Source: JASHPR01 sp963842355
GTDB lineage: Bacteria; Actinomycetota; Actinomycetes; Streptosporangiales; Streptosporangiaceae
DNA: 64,000 bases
Assembly: GCA_963842355.1 (NCBI GenBank)
Contig: CAWJGC010000003.1
Location: forward strand, 186,001-250,000
Direction of reading: 5' to 3'
The translations under genes and the position numbers were made by a program. Below, in pieces: positions 43,330 to 51,355 of this stretch (position 1 is its first letter; the number at the start of each line of letters is the position of its first letter). The notes under the pieces are model-generated. The model was not told the DNA's origin. It saw only the letters and a program-made list of their open reading frames with translations, and did not search any database.

Positions 43330-43778
43330 TGGCCACGTGCCCGCAAGCTCGGGAAAGGTTTCAGCAGAACCGAAGTCCGACGGCGTGCTGGTGAAGGACG
43401 CTGTTGCCAGATCTCTTGCGACCCACGGTAGGAGGAGTGCACGATCTGCACCGCCGTCGCTCGCGACGCCGTCTGACCGTGCCCACAGTCAGGGACACCA
43501 CCTCACCTTGGGCCGCCTGCGCTGGTGCCGCGAGATGGTTGCGGAGGTCGGCGCCCACGAGCCGGCCATGCATTCCCCCCACGCCGGCGGACTCCGCGCG
43601 CTGACCGGCTCGTTCCTGGTCCGGCTGCGGCCGTGCTCCCGTACATACCGGGTTGCGGGCCGCGGGGCCGGCTAACGCCGGGGTTGGAGGAAAACCTGGT
43701 TCGCGGGGCTGACGACACCGGCCCGGGCACTGGCGACCATGGAACGCAGGCCAGGACGATTTCGTGGAGGGACAGGCA
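43330..43778. other. Intergenic stretch after the immunity gene
   Basis: About 450 bases with only short, unconvincing open frames on both strands. It ends in the GGAGGGA ribosome site of the lipoprotein gene at 43779. It could hold a decayed toxin or immunity cassette, but I see no recognisable fragment. Confidence 0.4.
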
Positions 43779-44990
43779 GTGACACCCAAGCGAGCAGCAT
43801 CGTCGGTGGTCGTCATGATCGCCGCGGTCGGCCTGGCCGCCTGCAGCGCAGCGGGTGCCCCCGCGCGGAGCACGAGCGCGGCGGCGCGCCGGCCGGGCTC
43901 GGCCGGGCCCATGGTCTACACCTTCGGCGTGGTCGGCAGCCTGGGAGCGATCACCGCGCTGCAGCACGACACGCCGACGCCGGTGACCGGCATCGAAGGC
44001 AGGGTCGTCCAGATCGCCTCGTCCAACTCCGACGGCTACGCGCTGACCTCGGCCGGCACCGTGTGGGCCTGGGGCGCCGGCGCCAACGGCGAGCTCGGCA
44101 ACGGAACGACGCCCGAGGATGTGACCACCGCGGCGAGGGTCGACTTCCCGGCCGGGGTGAAGATCACATCCCTGCCGAACCCGATGCCGTTCGACGCCGG
44201 CCTGGCCATCGACTCCCATGGCAACGTATGGGGATGGGGCTTCGATCTCGGGCATGAGCTGTGCCTGCCGGCGCTGGAGCCCCTGCGGCCCATGAAGCTC
44301 CCGCTGACCGACGTGACCCTGGCGACCGGGGCGCGCGAGCACGCGCTGTACTACTCCAACGGCAGGGTCTATGCCTGCGGCGATGGCACTGACGGCGCGC
44401 TCGGCGACGGCTCCACGGCCACCACGGCCAGTCCGGTCGCCGTCACCGGGCTGCCAGCAGGGGAGAGGGTCACGGCGCTGACCTCCTCCTGGAACGGTTC
44501 GGGCGCCCTGATGAGCAACGGCTCCTACTACGACTGGGGCTATAACGCGCAGGGACAGCTCGGCGACGGGAGCACGGCCGACAGCTCGGTCCCGGTCCGG
44601 GTCTCCCTCCCCGGCGCGGTCGCCCAGGTATCGCAGGGAGGCAGCGGCAAGAAGAACGGCCAGACGCTCGCGATCTTGAGCAACGGCGCGGTGTGGGCCT
44701 GGGGCGCCGGCGCGTCGGGCCAGCTAGGCAACGGCGGCACCGAGAACTCGCCGGTCCCGATCCATATCACCTTCCCCTCCAGCATAAGCGTCGCCCGGGT
44801 GGACAGCGGCGGGTATGCCTGCTACGCCATCGACACGGCCGGCAGACTGTGGGCCTGGGGCAGCAACGATTACGGACAGCTCGGCCTCGGCAACGGCGTC
44901 CTGCAGGAGACCACTCCGACTTCCGTGAAGATCGATCTCACCCAGCTATCCTCCACGGCCCGCAACGTCGCCGCTCTCGGCAACCGGTAA
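43779..44990 (+). CDS. RCC1-repeat lipoprotein
   Basis: About 403 residues. GTG 43779 lies six bases from GGAGGGA; GTG 43764 is in the same frame. A lipoprotein signal peptide ends in the lipobox GLAACS near residue 22, so the protein is anchored outside the membrane. The rest is built of six or so RCC1-type blades: VWAWGAGANGELGNG, VWGWGFDLG, VYACGDGTDGALGDG, YDWGYNAQGQLGDGS, VWAWGAGASGQLGNG and LWAWGSNDYGQLGLGN, forming a beta-propeller. Such propellers bind proteins or sugars. It follows the toxin-immunity genes but has its own start region; a role in surface recognition is inferred only. Confidence 0.85.
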   Translation: MTPKRAASSVVVMIAAVGLAACSAAGAPARSTSAAARRPGSAGPMVYTFGVVGSLGAITALQHDTPTPVTGIEGRVVQIASSNSDGYALTSAGTVWAWGAGANGELGNGTTPEDVTTAARVDFPAGVKITSLPNPMPFDAGLAIDSHGNVWGWGFDLGHELCLPALEPLRPMKLPLTDVTLATGAREHALYYSNGRVYACGDGTDGALGDGSTATTASPVAVTGLPAGERVTALTSSWNGSGALMSNGSYYDWGYNAQGQLGDGSTADSSVPVRVSLPGAVAQVSQGGSGKKNGQTLAILSNGAVWAWGAGASGQLGNGGTENSPVPIHITFPSSISVARVDSGGYACYAIDTAGRLWAWGSNDYGQLGLGNGVLQETTPTSVKIDLTQLSSTARNVAALGNR

Positions 44991-45204
44991 CACTGTCCCC
45001 GCGACCGCCGTTGCCGCCCGCGATAGGACAGCTAGCGGCGCATTGTGGTAAGTGAGGCGCGGCCGGGGCCCGCCCCGCGCTCTGGCCCGGCGGTGCCTAT
45101 GATCTAGGAGCAAATTCACCGTATTTCGTACGTTTTGGGGAACCTGCCGGTCAGGTGACCGGTTCCTGTAGCCGACGAGGCCAGCGATGCCGGTGATGGA
45201 TGAA

Positions 45205-45378
45205 AGATTGCTGCACATGGGTGTACACCACATTCACATTCACGCGGCCGGGATGCCGGGGCGGCGGGCCAGCGGCCGGGACGAAGACCCCAGAATCGGG
45301 CAAAAGGGCACCACGGCGGCTGGCTGCCCGGCCTGGCCCCAGCCTTCGGCCAACCGCGTGATCAACTGGCCGACGCCC
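45205..45378 (+). repeat. Intergenic repeat family, copy B
   Basis: Contains CACATGGGTGTACACCAC, ATTCACGCGGCCGGGATGCCGG, GGCCGGGACGAAGACC, GGGCAAAAGGG and ends CCGCGTGATCAACTGGCC; the best preserved copy, in the same orientation as copy A. It occupies most of the gap between the RCC1 gene and the HNH genes; the remainder of 44991-45458 is empty. Confidence 0.72.
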
Positions 45379-45458
45379 GGATCATGGACCGGGCCGGCCA
45401 GAACGCGGGGCGGGCCCCGGCCTCGCGAGCGCGGAGGAAGGAAGGAGGTGACAAGTGA

Positions 45459-46433
45459 TCAGGCGACAAAGATCTTCTGCCGGTGCCAGTCGAGGTACTT
45501 GCGGGAAGGCGACTGGGCGCCGATCGGCAGCAGCAGCGTCTCCCGGAGCGGCGGGCGCCCGTAGTACTGCCTGACGAGCGGGTCGGTCCGAGTGGCTTCG
45601 GCCAGCGAGCGGGCGACGTGGATGCGCAATCCGCCGTTCACGGCGAGCATCCCGGTGTCGAAGGCCACGTCGTGGGCCGGACAGGCCGCCAGGCCGTTAC
45701 GCGGATCCAGCCGCTCGCTGGGCGTGCTGTCCTTCCACGGCTTGATGTGCCCGGCCAGCAGCATCTTCTTCGCTCCGAACGCTGCTGGTCGGAGCCCGCA
45801 GAAGACACACCGGCTGCCGCAGTTGGCCAGTACCTGCTGCGCGAACACGTGCTGCCCGACTCTGGTCGCCGCCAGCAGGATCCGCTCGGTCTCCAGCGGA
45901 GACCAGGCGCTCTGGCCGGCTTCGCGTTCAATCTGATCCCGCAGGCTCTCCTCCAGCACCGAGAGGTCGAGCTCGTCCTGGCCCAGCAGGGTCAGCTCGC
46001 CGCCCTGCTCAAGGCCAAGGAAATCCGGCAGACGGTCCGTCCGGATGCCCTCGCCGCGCGCCGTGAGCAGAAGCAGCCGGTACACGTGCGTGAAGCGGTC
46101 CGGATTCTCGCGGAGAATGGCGCCCGCCAGCACGTCCCACCGGCCACCGTGGGACCGCGAGCCGTCCAGGTTGGCCATCTTGGCCAGCACGCTGGATGGC
46201 GGCCGGGAGAACAGCCGGGCCAGGGACGGGACCGGCTCCGGTGCCTGATGCGCGGTACTGCCGCCAAAGTGGCGGTGATTGACCACGAAGGACGCGGCCA
46301 GGCACAACAATGTTTCGACGGGCAGGAATGTCACTTGCCGACCGTGAGCGACCGGACGGCGCGCGAGCAGCATCCGGAACTGCTCCTGCGCCTGGCTGGC
46401 CGTCAGATGCAGGTAGTCCTCAAGGGCGGCCAC
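45459..46433 (-). CDS. HNH endonuclease, companion of the phosphorothioate-dependent enzyme
   Basis: A 324-residue protein, GTG 46433, 32 bases after the upstream HNH gene. The C-terminal third is an HNH nuclease with zinc cysteines: CVFCGLRPAAFGAKKMLLAGHIKPWKDSTPSERLDPRNGLAACPAHDVAFD, where H-I, the N of RNG and the final H form the ββα-metal site. The N-terminal 200 residues are an uncharacterised helical domain (YLHLTASQAQEQFRML, RWDVLAGAILRENPDRFTHV), presumably for DNA recognition. The pairing suggests a two-enzyme restriction locus. Confidence 0.82.
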   Translation of the reverse strand: MAALEDYLHLTASQAQEQFRMLLARRPVAHGRQVTFLPVETLLCLAASFVVNHRHFGGSTAHQAPEPVPSLARLFSRPPSSVLAKMANLDGSRSHGGRWDVLAGAILRENPDRFTHVYRLLLLTARGEGIRTDRLPDFLGLEQGGELTLLGQDELDLSVLEESLRDQIEREAGQSAWSPLETERILLAATRVGQHVFAQQVLANCGSRCVFCGLRPAAFGAKKMLLAGHIKPWKDSTPSERLDPRNGLAACPAHDVAFDTGMLAVNGGLRIHVARSLAEATRTDPLVRQYYGRPPLRETLLLPIGAQSPSRKYLDWHRQKIFVA

Positions 46434-46465
46434 GAGCTGAGGCTACTCGCCAGTGGCCAATTGGT

Positions 46466-47401
46466 TCAGGCCGATAGCGGCTCGCCCTTGAAGACTTCGC
46501 GGCGGTGCCATGAAAGGTGTTCAGCGGCGGGACTGAGGGTGCCGGGCCTTGGCCGCAGCGGAATCCCGTGCAGGCCGTACACGGCTCGCCCGGCGGCCGT
46601 CCGGGCGCTGAATGAGGCCGATACCTGTACCTGAAGCCCGAGATCAAGCCCGAGGACGCCCAGGTCGAAGAGCTTGTGGTGCAGCGCGCACAGGGCCAGG
46701 CCGTTGTCGAGGTCATCGGGCCCGCCGAAATTGAACCACCGCACATGCGCCGCGTCGATCCCCGCGCTGGCCCCAGCCAGTTGCCCGTCGTATCCGCAGA
46801 AGGCGCACTGACGATCCCACGCCTGCAGCACTGCCGACCGCCAGCGCGGGTCCCTGCGGCGCTGATCAGCCGCGCGGCCCACGGGATCCACTGAGCCCAG
46901 CACGTCGGCGGGGTCCAGACCGACCCCTTCCAGGATTTCGGGTGCGATCGTCTCGGGGAAATTGCTCAGCACCAAGGTGCGGGCAACTGACCGAGCCAAC
47001 ATCGGATCGGCGCGCAGCACGGACTCAACCGACGGCTCGAACTGGCCAACAACGTGCCGGTCGGCGAGCGGACCGACCAGATCCATCTGCACGTCATGGT
47101 CAAGTACCCATACGCCGTCGCTGCGCAACCGGGTAAATGGATACGCGGCACTCTGCGCCCGGCTCGTCCGAGACGGCGGCCCGAATTCCGCGATGAGTTC
47201 CGCCAGCGCCTGCTCGCACGCGGACCACGGCAGCGCGCTGGAACCACTCGTAACCAAACGCCCGAGCGCCAGCAGAACCAATAGCGGCTTGTGCGGCGAC
47301 CGCTGCCCGTTCCGCTGATGCTGGCGCAGTGAGGCGAACCGGTTCAGCACGTTCACGGCTGCCGCACCTTGTCCAGGAGCCATCGGCAAAGCCTGGCACA
47401 T
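46466..47401 (-). CDS. Phosphorothioated-DNA-dependent (type IV) restriction endonuclease, SBD-HNH
   Basis: A 311-residue protein. Its N-terminal half has the sulfur-binding domain pattern of ScoMcrA-type enzymes: SLRQHQRNGQRSPHKPLLVLLALGRL, LAELIAEFGPPSRTSRAQSAAYPFTRLRSDGVWVL. The C-terminal half is an HNH nuclease: DRQCAFCGYDGQLAGASAGI, AAHVRWFNFGGPDDLDNGLALCALHHKLFD. Such enzymes cut DNA carrying Dnd phosphorothioate marks, and so defend against modified foreign DNA; no dnd modification genes are in the window. ATG 47401 is the first start; GTG codons a few residues later are alternatives, none with a strong ribosome site. Confidence 0.85.
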   Translation of the reverse strand: MCQALPMAPGQGAAAVNVLNRFASLRQHQRNGQRSPHKPLLVLLALGRLVTSGSSALPWSACEQALAELIAEFGPPSRTSRAQSAAYPFTRLRSDGVWVLDHDVQMDLVGPLADRHVVGQFEPSVESVLRADPMLARSVARTLVLSNFPETIAPEILEGVGLDPADVLGSVDPVGRAADQRRRDPRWRSAVLQAWDRQCAFCGYDGQLAGASAGIDAAHVRWFNFGGPDDLDNGLALCALHHKLFDLGVLGLDLGLQVQVSASFSARTAAGRAVYGLHGIPLRPRPGTLSPAAEHLSWHRREVFKGEPLSA

Positions 47402-47445
47402 CCGCCGCTTGCCGCCCCAGCCCGCTACTCCTAACCTGACCGTTG

Positions 47446-48488
47446 ATGCCCCTGCCGACGACAGACCAGCCCCGGGTTCCCGACGACCTGCCGGACCACG
47501 AGGCGTTACCTGAACGGGCAGGAGACCGCGACGAGCTTCGTCAGCGGCTCCAGCGGCTTCCGCCCGGACATCCGTCGTCCCCGATCGAGGCCGACGGCAC
47601 GCCCAAGCCGCCCGAACCCGGGCTGCGCTGCCGTGGACCCTCCGACGCCGGCCCGGCTCAGGACGCGGACTGGCGCCCGTTAACCGACGCCGAGTATGCC
47701 GAACACGTCACCAAGGTCCGAGAGCGCCTGGACAAGGCACGCGCCGACGGCTTCTCCACGGAGTCCCGAAGTATGTCATGGATCCCGGCGCGAGAGGTCT
47801 GGACGGCTGAGCGGCGAGCGCGCCATGACGCAATCATTGCTGACATTTACGCGGCGGCCAATGACGTGCCGTGCGAAAAACGGGCCATCCTAGCGGGCGG
47901 GTTACCGGGAGCCAGGCAAAACCACGGTCCTTGAGCGTACGCGGGCATCGACCGCTCGCAGTACTTAACGATCAACCCGGATGATGTCAAGAGCGAGATG
48001 GCGAAACGCGGCATGGTCCCGAAGTCGCCGGACTTACTCCGATGGAGGGCTCCGACTTGGTTCATGAAGAATCCTCTCACATCGCCAAACAGCTCGCCTG
48101 CGGGCAACCGGAGCGGCAAGAACATGATCTGGGATATCACTATGTCGTCGCGAGAATCGACCGAGAGGCGAATCTATAGCTCCGGTCCGCGGGATACTCC
48201 AGGGTCGACGGAATATTCATCGACATCCCGGTGGATGTGGGAATCCGCCGGGTCGGAAGCCCGGCACCGCGAGGGGCATGACCGCTACCGAGCCGGCGTG
48301 GGCTGGGCGGCCGTGTCGTTCCCGCCGAGAGTCATAGCCTCACAGGCAGACCCGGACTGGGGCAGTCGCAACCGGAGGACGTTCGAGCGAATGAAGCCAC
48401 GACTCGATGGCTGGTTATGTGTGACAATTCGGTCGACGGCCGACGGCCGGTCATCATCGATTCCGGCGGCAGGAAAGGGGACGAGCGA
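47446..48488 (+). pseudogene. Zeta toxin, multiply frameshifted duplicate
   Basis: The first 155 codons are intact and very like the zeta gene at 36.4 kb (PDHEALPERAGDRDELRQRL, DWRPLTDAEYAEHVTKVRER, RAILAGGLPGA), but an inserted base inside the Walker A (GGAGCCAGGCAAAACC) breaks the frame. Further shifts follow; fragments such as YLTINPDDVKSEMAKRG, MIWDITMSSRESTERRI and RHREGHDRYRAG appear in turn in different frames. The order is preserved to the end. It is a decaying paralogue, about 11 kb from and in the same orientation as the intact copy. Confidence 0.88.
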
Positions 48489-48887
48489 TGAGCGAGGTCT
48501 CCGATCTCATCAAGGCCTTACACGACGGGACCATGACCCTAGAAGAAGTGGCGCAACGGTTCCGCGAGCGGAAGTGGCTGCGCCCCCGGACGTTCGCCGC
48601 CGACAAGCTATCTGGAGATGGCCGCCCGAGCGCAGGAAGACCCTGAACCGTATGATCCAAACTCCTTCGATGATGTTACGGCGGCCTACCATCGCGGCGA
48701 GTTGTCTGATAGCCAGTACGACACTCTTGCCGAAGCTATGGCAGAGTCGAAACGAGCGGCGGACACCGAGACCCACGGTAATCCAGCCCTGAGAGCCAAA
48801 CATGTCACGAGCTCAACGGCGATCGAGGAGGGTATCGATGCGCGTCCCGGTGCCATGTTGTGGAGTCCGGCTCGCCTGGAGGCATGA
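48489..48887 (+). pseudogene. Paired small gene of the decayed zeta module, frameshifted
   Basis: Begins ATG 48489 with MSEVSDLIKALHDGTMTLEEVAQRFRERKWLRPRTF, the same as the start of the protein at 37381-37677. It changes frame near 48605 and resumes SYLEMAARAQEDPEPYDPNSFDDVTAAYHRGELSDSQYDTLAEAMAES. It has lost its normal stop and runs on to 48887. Clear relic of the toxin partner. Confidence 0.85.
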
Positions 48888-49098
48888 TCACCACGGCCCA
48901 GCGATCGTCGGCGCCCGCGCGGCTGATCTCGTCCAGCAAAGCGAGCTGCACGGCGCTGGAGCACCGAGTGCCGATGAGCCGCACGCTGCGACCGCTGGCA
49001 CACTCAGCGTGTAGCCCGTCCTCTGTGATCGCCAGCAGTACGATCGAGTCGGCCCGAACCAGGACGTCGCCGAGCCCCTGAACCCAGACAGATTTCAT
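48805..49098 (-). CDS. Small hypothetical protein (third of three overlapping genes)
   Basis: A 97-residue protein, ATG 49098, overlapping the previous gene stop by four bases (ATGA). It begins MKSVWVQGLGDVLVRADSIVLLAITEDGLHAECASGRSVRLIG, a beta-rich start, and goes on to AVQLALLDEISRAGADDRWAVVIMPPG. The last third overlaps the 3' tail of the decayed zeta partner gene on the other strand, so the C-terminus may be extended. No family is recognised. Confidence 0.55.
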   Translation of the reverse strand: MKSVWVQGLGDVLVRADSIVLLAITEDGLHAECASGRSVRLIGTRCSSAVQLALLDEISRAGADDRWAVVIMPPGEPDSTTWHRDAHRYPPRSPLSS

Positions 49099-49343
49099 TT
49101 GCGCGATGCCTTCGCGTCGGTGAAGGCCAGGTCACTCCTCCCCCGCGCCCCCTCGCGACGGATTGCTCGCAGCCGGAGCAGCAGCTCCGTGCTGGTGGCG
49201 GCGACCACACAGCGGCGATGCCTGCCGTCGTCCGAGCACCAGTACGCAGCGACCATGTCCAGCCCGGCGGGCTGCAGAGCGACCTCCCACTCGCCGAACT
49301 CGGTCGCCAGCAGCGCTACCGGTCCGGCGTCCATGCGGCTCAC
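49095..49343 (-). CDS. Small hypothetical protein (second of three overlapping genes)
   Basis: An 82-residue protein, GTG 49343, overlapping the first gene's stop (GTGA). Reads DAGPVALLATEFGEWEVALQPAGLDMVAAYWCSDDGRHRRCVVAATSTELLLRLRAIRRE: two strand segments then a helix. Unknown family, and no TM segments. The tight overlaps make translation of all three genes coupled. Confidence 0.55.
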   Translation of the reverse strand: MSRMDAGPVALLATEFGEWEVALQPAGLDMVAAYWCSDDGRHRRCVVAATSTELLLRLRAIRREGARGRSDLAFTDAKASRK

Positions 49344-49726
49344 AGCGTCGGGTCGGGCGCGTGGTCATAGGCGTCGTCATGAAGCTGCGCCACCTGGTTG
49401 CGCACTGACGCGACCACGGCCATGACATCGTTCTCGTCGTCCTCGATCCCGCGATCGGCAATGATCTTCCGGCAGGCTAGGAGTACCAGCCTGGCCCGGT
49501 CTCTCGTGATGCGCAGATACGCCAGCTCATCCCGCACGGTGGCGGGCTTCGGCAAGGTCAGCGCCACCGCGATCGCGTGGACAAGCTCCCGCAGCGGCGT
49601 GCTGCCCGGCGGCACAATCCGCCTGTGCGCAGACGGCAGGGGCGGATCCAGGCTCGGCCCGCTGATCCAGCCGCCCAGGTCGTGCCGGACGTTGCCCAAC
49701 GCGTCATCGGGCTCATTTGATGTCAC
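49340..49726 (-). CDS. Small hypothetical protein (first of three overlapping genes)
   Basis: A 128-residue protein. Its N-terminal half is Pro-rich (SGPSLDPPLPSAHRRIVPPGSTPLRELVHAIAVAL), and its C-terminal half is helical (RDELAYLRITRDRARLVLLACRKIIADRG, NDVMAVVASVRNQVAQLHDD). Genes of this size and order, opposite a short GntR regulator, occur in integrative elements of actinomycetes; that comparison is from memory. The gap 49727-49803 must hold divergent promoters. Confidence 0.6.
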   Translation of the reverse strand: MTSNEPDDALGNVRHDLGGWISGPSLDPPLPSAHRRIVPPGSTPLRELVHAIAVALTLPKPATVRDELAYLRITRDRARLVLLACRKIIADRGIEDDENDVMAVVASVRNQVAQLHDDAYDHAPDPTL

Positions 49727-49803
49727 GTACTCATGCTATCGCATACGTCCGCACACGTCCCCCTGGTAGTTGGCGCGACCCTATGCACACGTAGCGTGAC
49801 GGT

Positions 49804-50031
49804 GTGACGATAGATCATGAGAGCGGAACGCCGATATACGAGCAGTTGGCAAGCATTCTGCGAAATATGATCGAGTCTGGGAAGATCGCACCTGACCGAC
49901 CGCTACCGAGCGTAAAGCAGCTCATGCAAGCTTATGAGGTAGCACAGGGCACGGCCGAGCACGCCATACGCGTCCTCAAAGCTGAGGGGCTGGTGAGGTC
50001 CGTGAAGGGCAAGGGCGTTTACGTCAAGTGA
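49804..50031 (+). CDS. Short GntR-type winged-helix regulator
   Basis: A 75-residue protein consisting only of the GntR DNA-binding domain: PIYEQLASILRNMIESGKIAPDRPLPSVKQLMQAYEVAQGTAEHAIRVLKAEGLVRSVKGKGVYVK. The start is GTG 49804. There is no effector-binding domain, so it probably acts as a constitutive regulator, as with the small GntR proteins of integrative elements. It is divergent from the three small genes. The 200 bases downstream contain nothing recognisable. Confidence 0.85.
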   Translation: MTIDHESGTPIYEQLASILRNMIESGKIAPDRPLPSVKQLMQAYEVAQGTAEHAIRVLKAEGLVRSVKGKGVYVK

Positions 50032-50249
50032 TCTTCAGTAGTGCGGCGGGCCAGCCATCCCGATGCGCGACGCGGTCCGTGAGTTTCCCTACCGCGAGCT
50101 GGACCAGCTTGGCGGGTTGACTTAAGCACTCATTCAGGAGTCGGCTTGGCACCCGCAGGTTTGTTGCTCCCTCAGTAATCTTCGAATCCGTAGGTCTCGG
50201 CGCACCGGTGTCCCCAGCCGCGTTATGTTACCGGCGGGCTGGCGCACGC

Positions 50250-50519
50250 ATGGCGCCGTGGCCAGGCCGCGGTTGGCGAGCGCGCCGGCACGCTCGTACC
50301 CGCGTTCGCGGCGTGACCCCTGACCCAGCGCCAGTCCACGTCTCGACGATCCATGGCGGCCTCGATCCGAGGCCAGAGGCCGACGTTCTTGACCGGCTGG
50401 TTGCCAGCCGTCTTCCAGCCGTTGCGCTTCCATCTCGGCAGCCATCTGGCGATGCCGTTCCGGAGATAGGTGCTGTCGGTGTGCAGGCGGACGGGAACCG
50501 GCCGGGTCCTGCCCAAGGG
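50250..50519 (-). pseudogene. rnhA: 5'-truncated, frameshifted RNase HI gene
   Basis: Reads PVRLHTDSTYLRNGIARWLPRWKRNGWKTAGNQPVKNVGLWPRIEAAM, DRRDVDWRWVRGHAANAG, then after a shift near 50300 (G)YERAGALANRGLATA. These match the C-terminal two-thirds of RNase HI (DSxYxxxGIxxW, WKT, KPVKNxxLW, WxWVxGHAGxxxNExxDxLAxxG). The N-terminal catalytic strand is missing; the homology stops exactly where the next gene begins at 50524, indicating a recombination joint. Confidence 0.75.
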
Positions 50520-50523
50520 GCGC

Positions 50524-50904
50524 TCAGTACGGGCGTTCCGGGTGTGCCTGGTTGTAGGCCGCGATCGCCTGTTCCAGGATGCCGCCATCACTGCCCGGCT
50601 CGAAGCCCGCCCTGAGCGCCCAGTCCCGCACTTCCTGGGTGCTGGCCTGCCACCGCGAGCCGGCAATCTCGGGGCGCGGCGCGCGGACTCTGGCCAGGCG
50701 GATGGCCTCGGCCACCAGCTCGGCGGCGCGCCGTGTCCGCTTCATGGCCAGCTCGGCGAACACGGCGCGGGACAGCTCGTCGGCGGTGCGGCCGGGCCGG
50801 TCGTACTCCAGCGCGCGCACGGTCTCGGCGAGTTCCTCCAGGCTGAAGACGCTGACCGGGTTGTCGAACAAGCCGAGCTGGCGGCGCGCTGGACGCGGCG
50901 GCAT
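50524..50904 (-). CDS. Small protein with Lsr2-like C-terminal segment
   Basis: A 126-residue protein (ATG 50904; the frame is open to 50961). The N-terminal part, QLGLFDNPVSVFSLEELAETVRALEYDRPGRTADELSRAVFAELAM, is helical and acidic with a TADELxxAVFAELxM regulatory-like helix. The end, TQEVRDWALRAGFEPGSDGGILEQAIAAYNQAHPE, resembles the Lsr2 DNA-binding domain pattern (xxVRxWAxxxGxxVxxxGxIxxxVxxAY). It is 79 bases downstream of the HEPN-like gene on the same strand, so it may be the regulator of that operon. Confidence 0.6.
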   Translation of the reverse strand: MPPRPARRQLGLFDNPVSVFSLEELAETVRALEYDRPGRTADELSRAVFAELAMKRTRRAAELVAEAIRLARVRAPRPEIAGSRWQASTQEVRDWALRAGFEPGSDGGILEQAIAAYNQAHPERPY

Positions 50905-50983
50905 ACCGCCACGGTAAACCGGCAGGACGTCAGGCCGCGCCCTGCTCCGCAGACCCGTCAAGCTGCGAGCGCGCCCGGCCGCA

Positions 50984-51355
50984 TCATGACGACGCCTCGC
51001 CGTGGAGGAGCGTCACAAGCTGGGCGGTCTCGGTGAGCCAGCGGGTTAGTTCGGGGGCGGTGGGGGCGAGCTCGTAGGGGTGGTAGTGGCAGGCGCGGCT
51101 GAGCGCGGCGGCCAGGTAGGCGGCGCGGGTGGCGGTGTCCGGATCCAGGTAGGCGGTCAGGCAGAGCAACTGTGACCGCATGCTGCTCTCCGACAGTCCC
51201 GCCGCCTGCGGTTCGGCGGCCCACAGCGAGGCCATCGCCTGTTCGAGCGCCTGGCGGGCGAGCAGCGCCGCGGCGCGCGGCCAGACCCCGGCGGTCGCGG
51301 CGTCGGGGCGTTCGATGAGGTGCCGGGCGGCGGCCAGCAGTTCCTCCGGGGTCAT
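50984..51355 (-). CDS. HEPN-like small protein coupled to the AAA ATPase
   Basis: A 123-residue all-helical protein; ATG 51355 overlaps the ATPase stop by four bases (ATGA). The helical plan and a late RxxxxH motif (SRACHYH, R87 and H92) are as in HEPN ribonucleases and nucleotidyltransferase-associated proteins. Helices: PEELLAAARHLIERP, RAAALLARQALEQAMASLWA, TRAAYLAAALSRACHYHPYEL, PELTRWLTETAQLVTLLH. The HEPN call is an inference from length, helicity and motif. An RNase activated by the ATPase is the attractive model. Confidence 0.6.
   Translation of the reverse strand: MTPEELLAAARHLIERPDAATAGVWPRAAALLARQALEQAMASLWAAEPQAAGLSESSMRSQLLCLTAYLDPDTATRAAYLAAALSRACHYHPYELAPTAPELTRWLTETAQLVTLLHGEASS

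Noticed and set aside
43322..43675. Open frames after the immunity gene as a second toxin tip or immunity gene
   Set aside because: Neither strand gives a coherent fold or recognised fragment; base composition looks non-coding.
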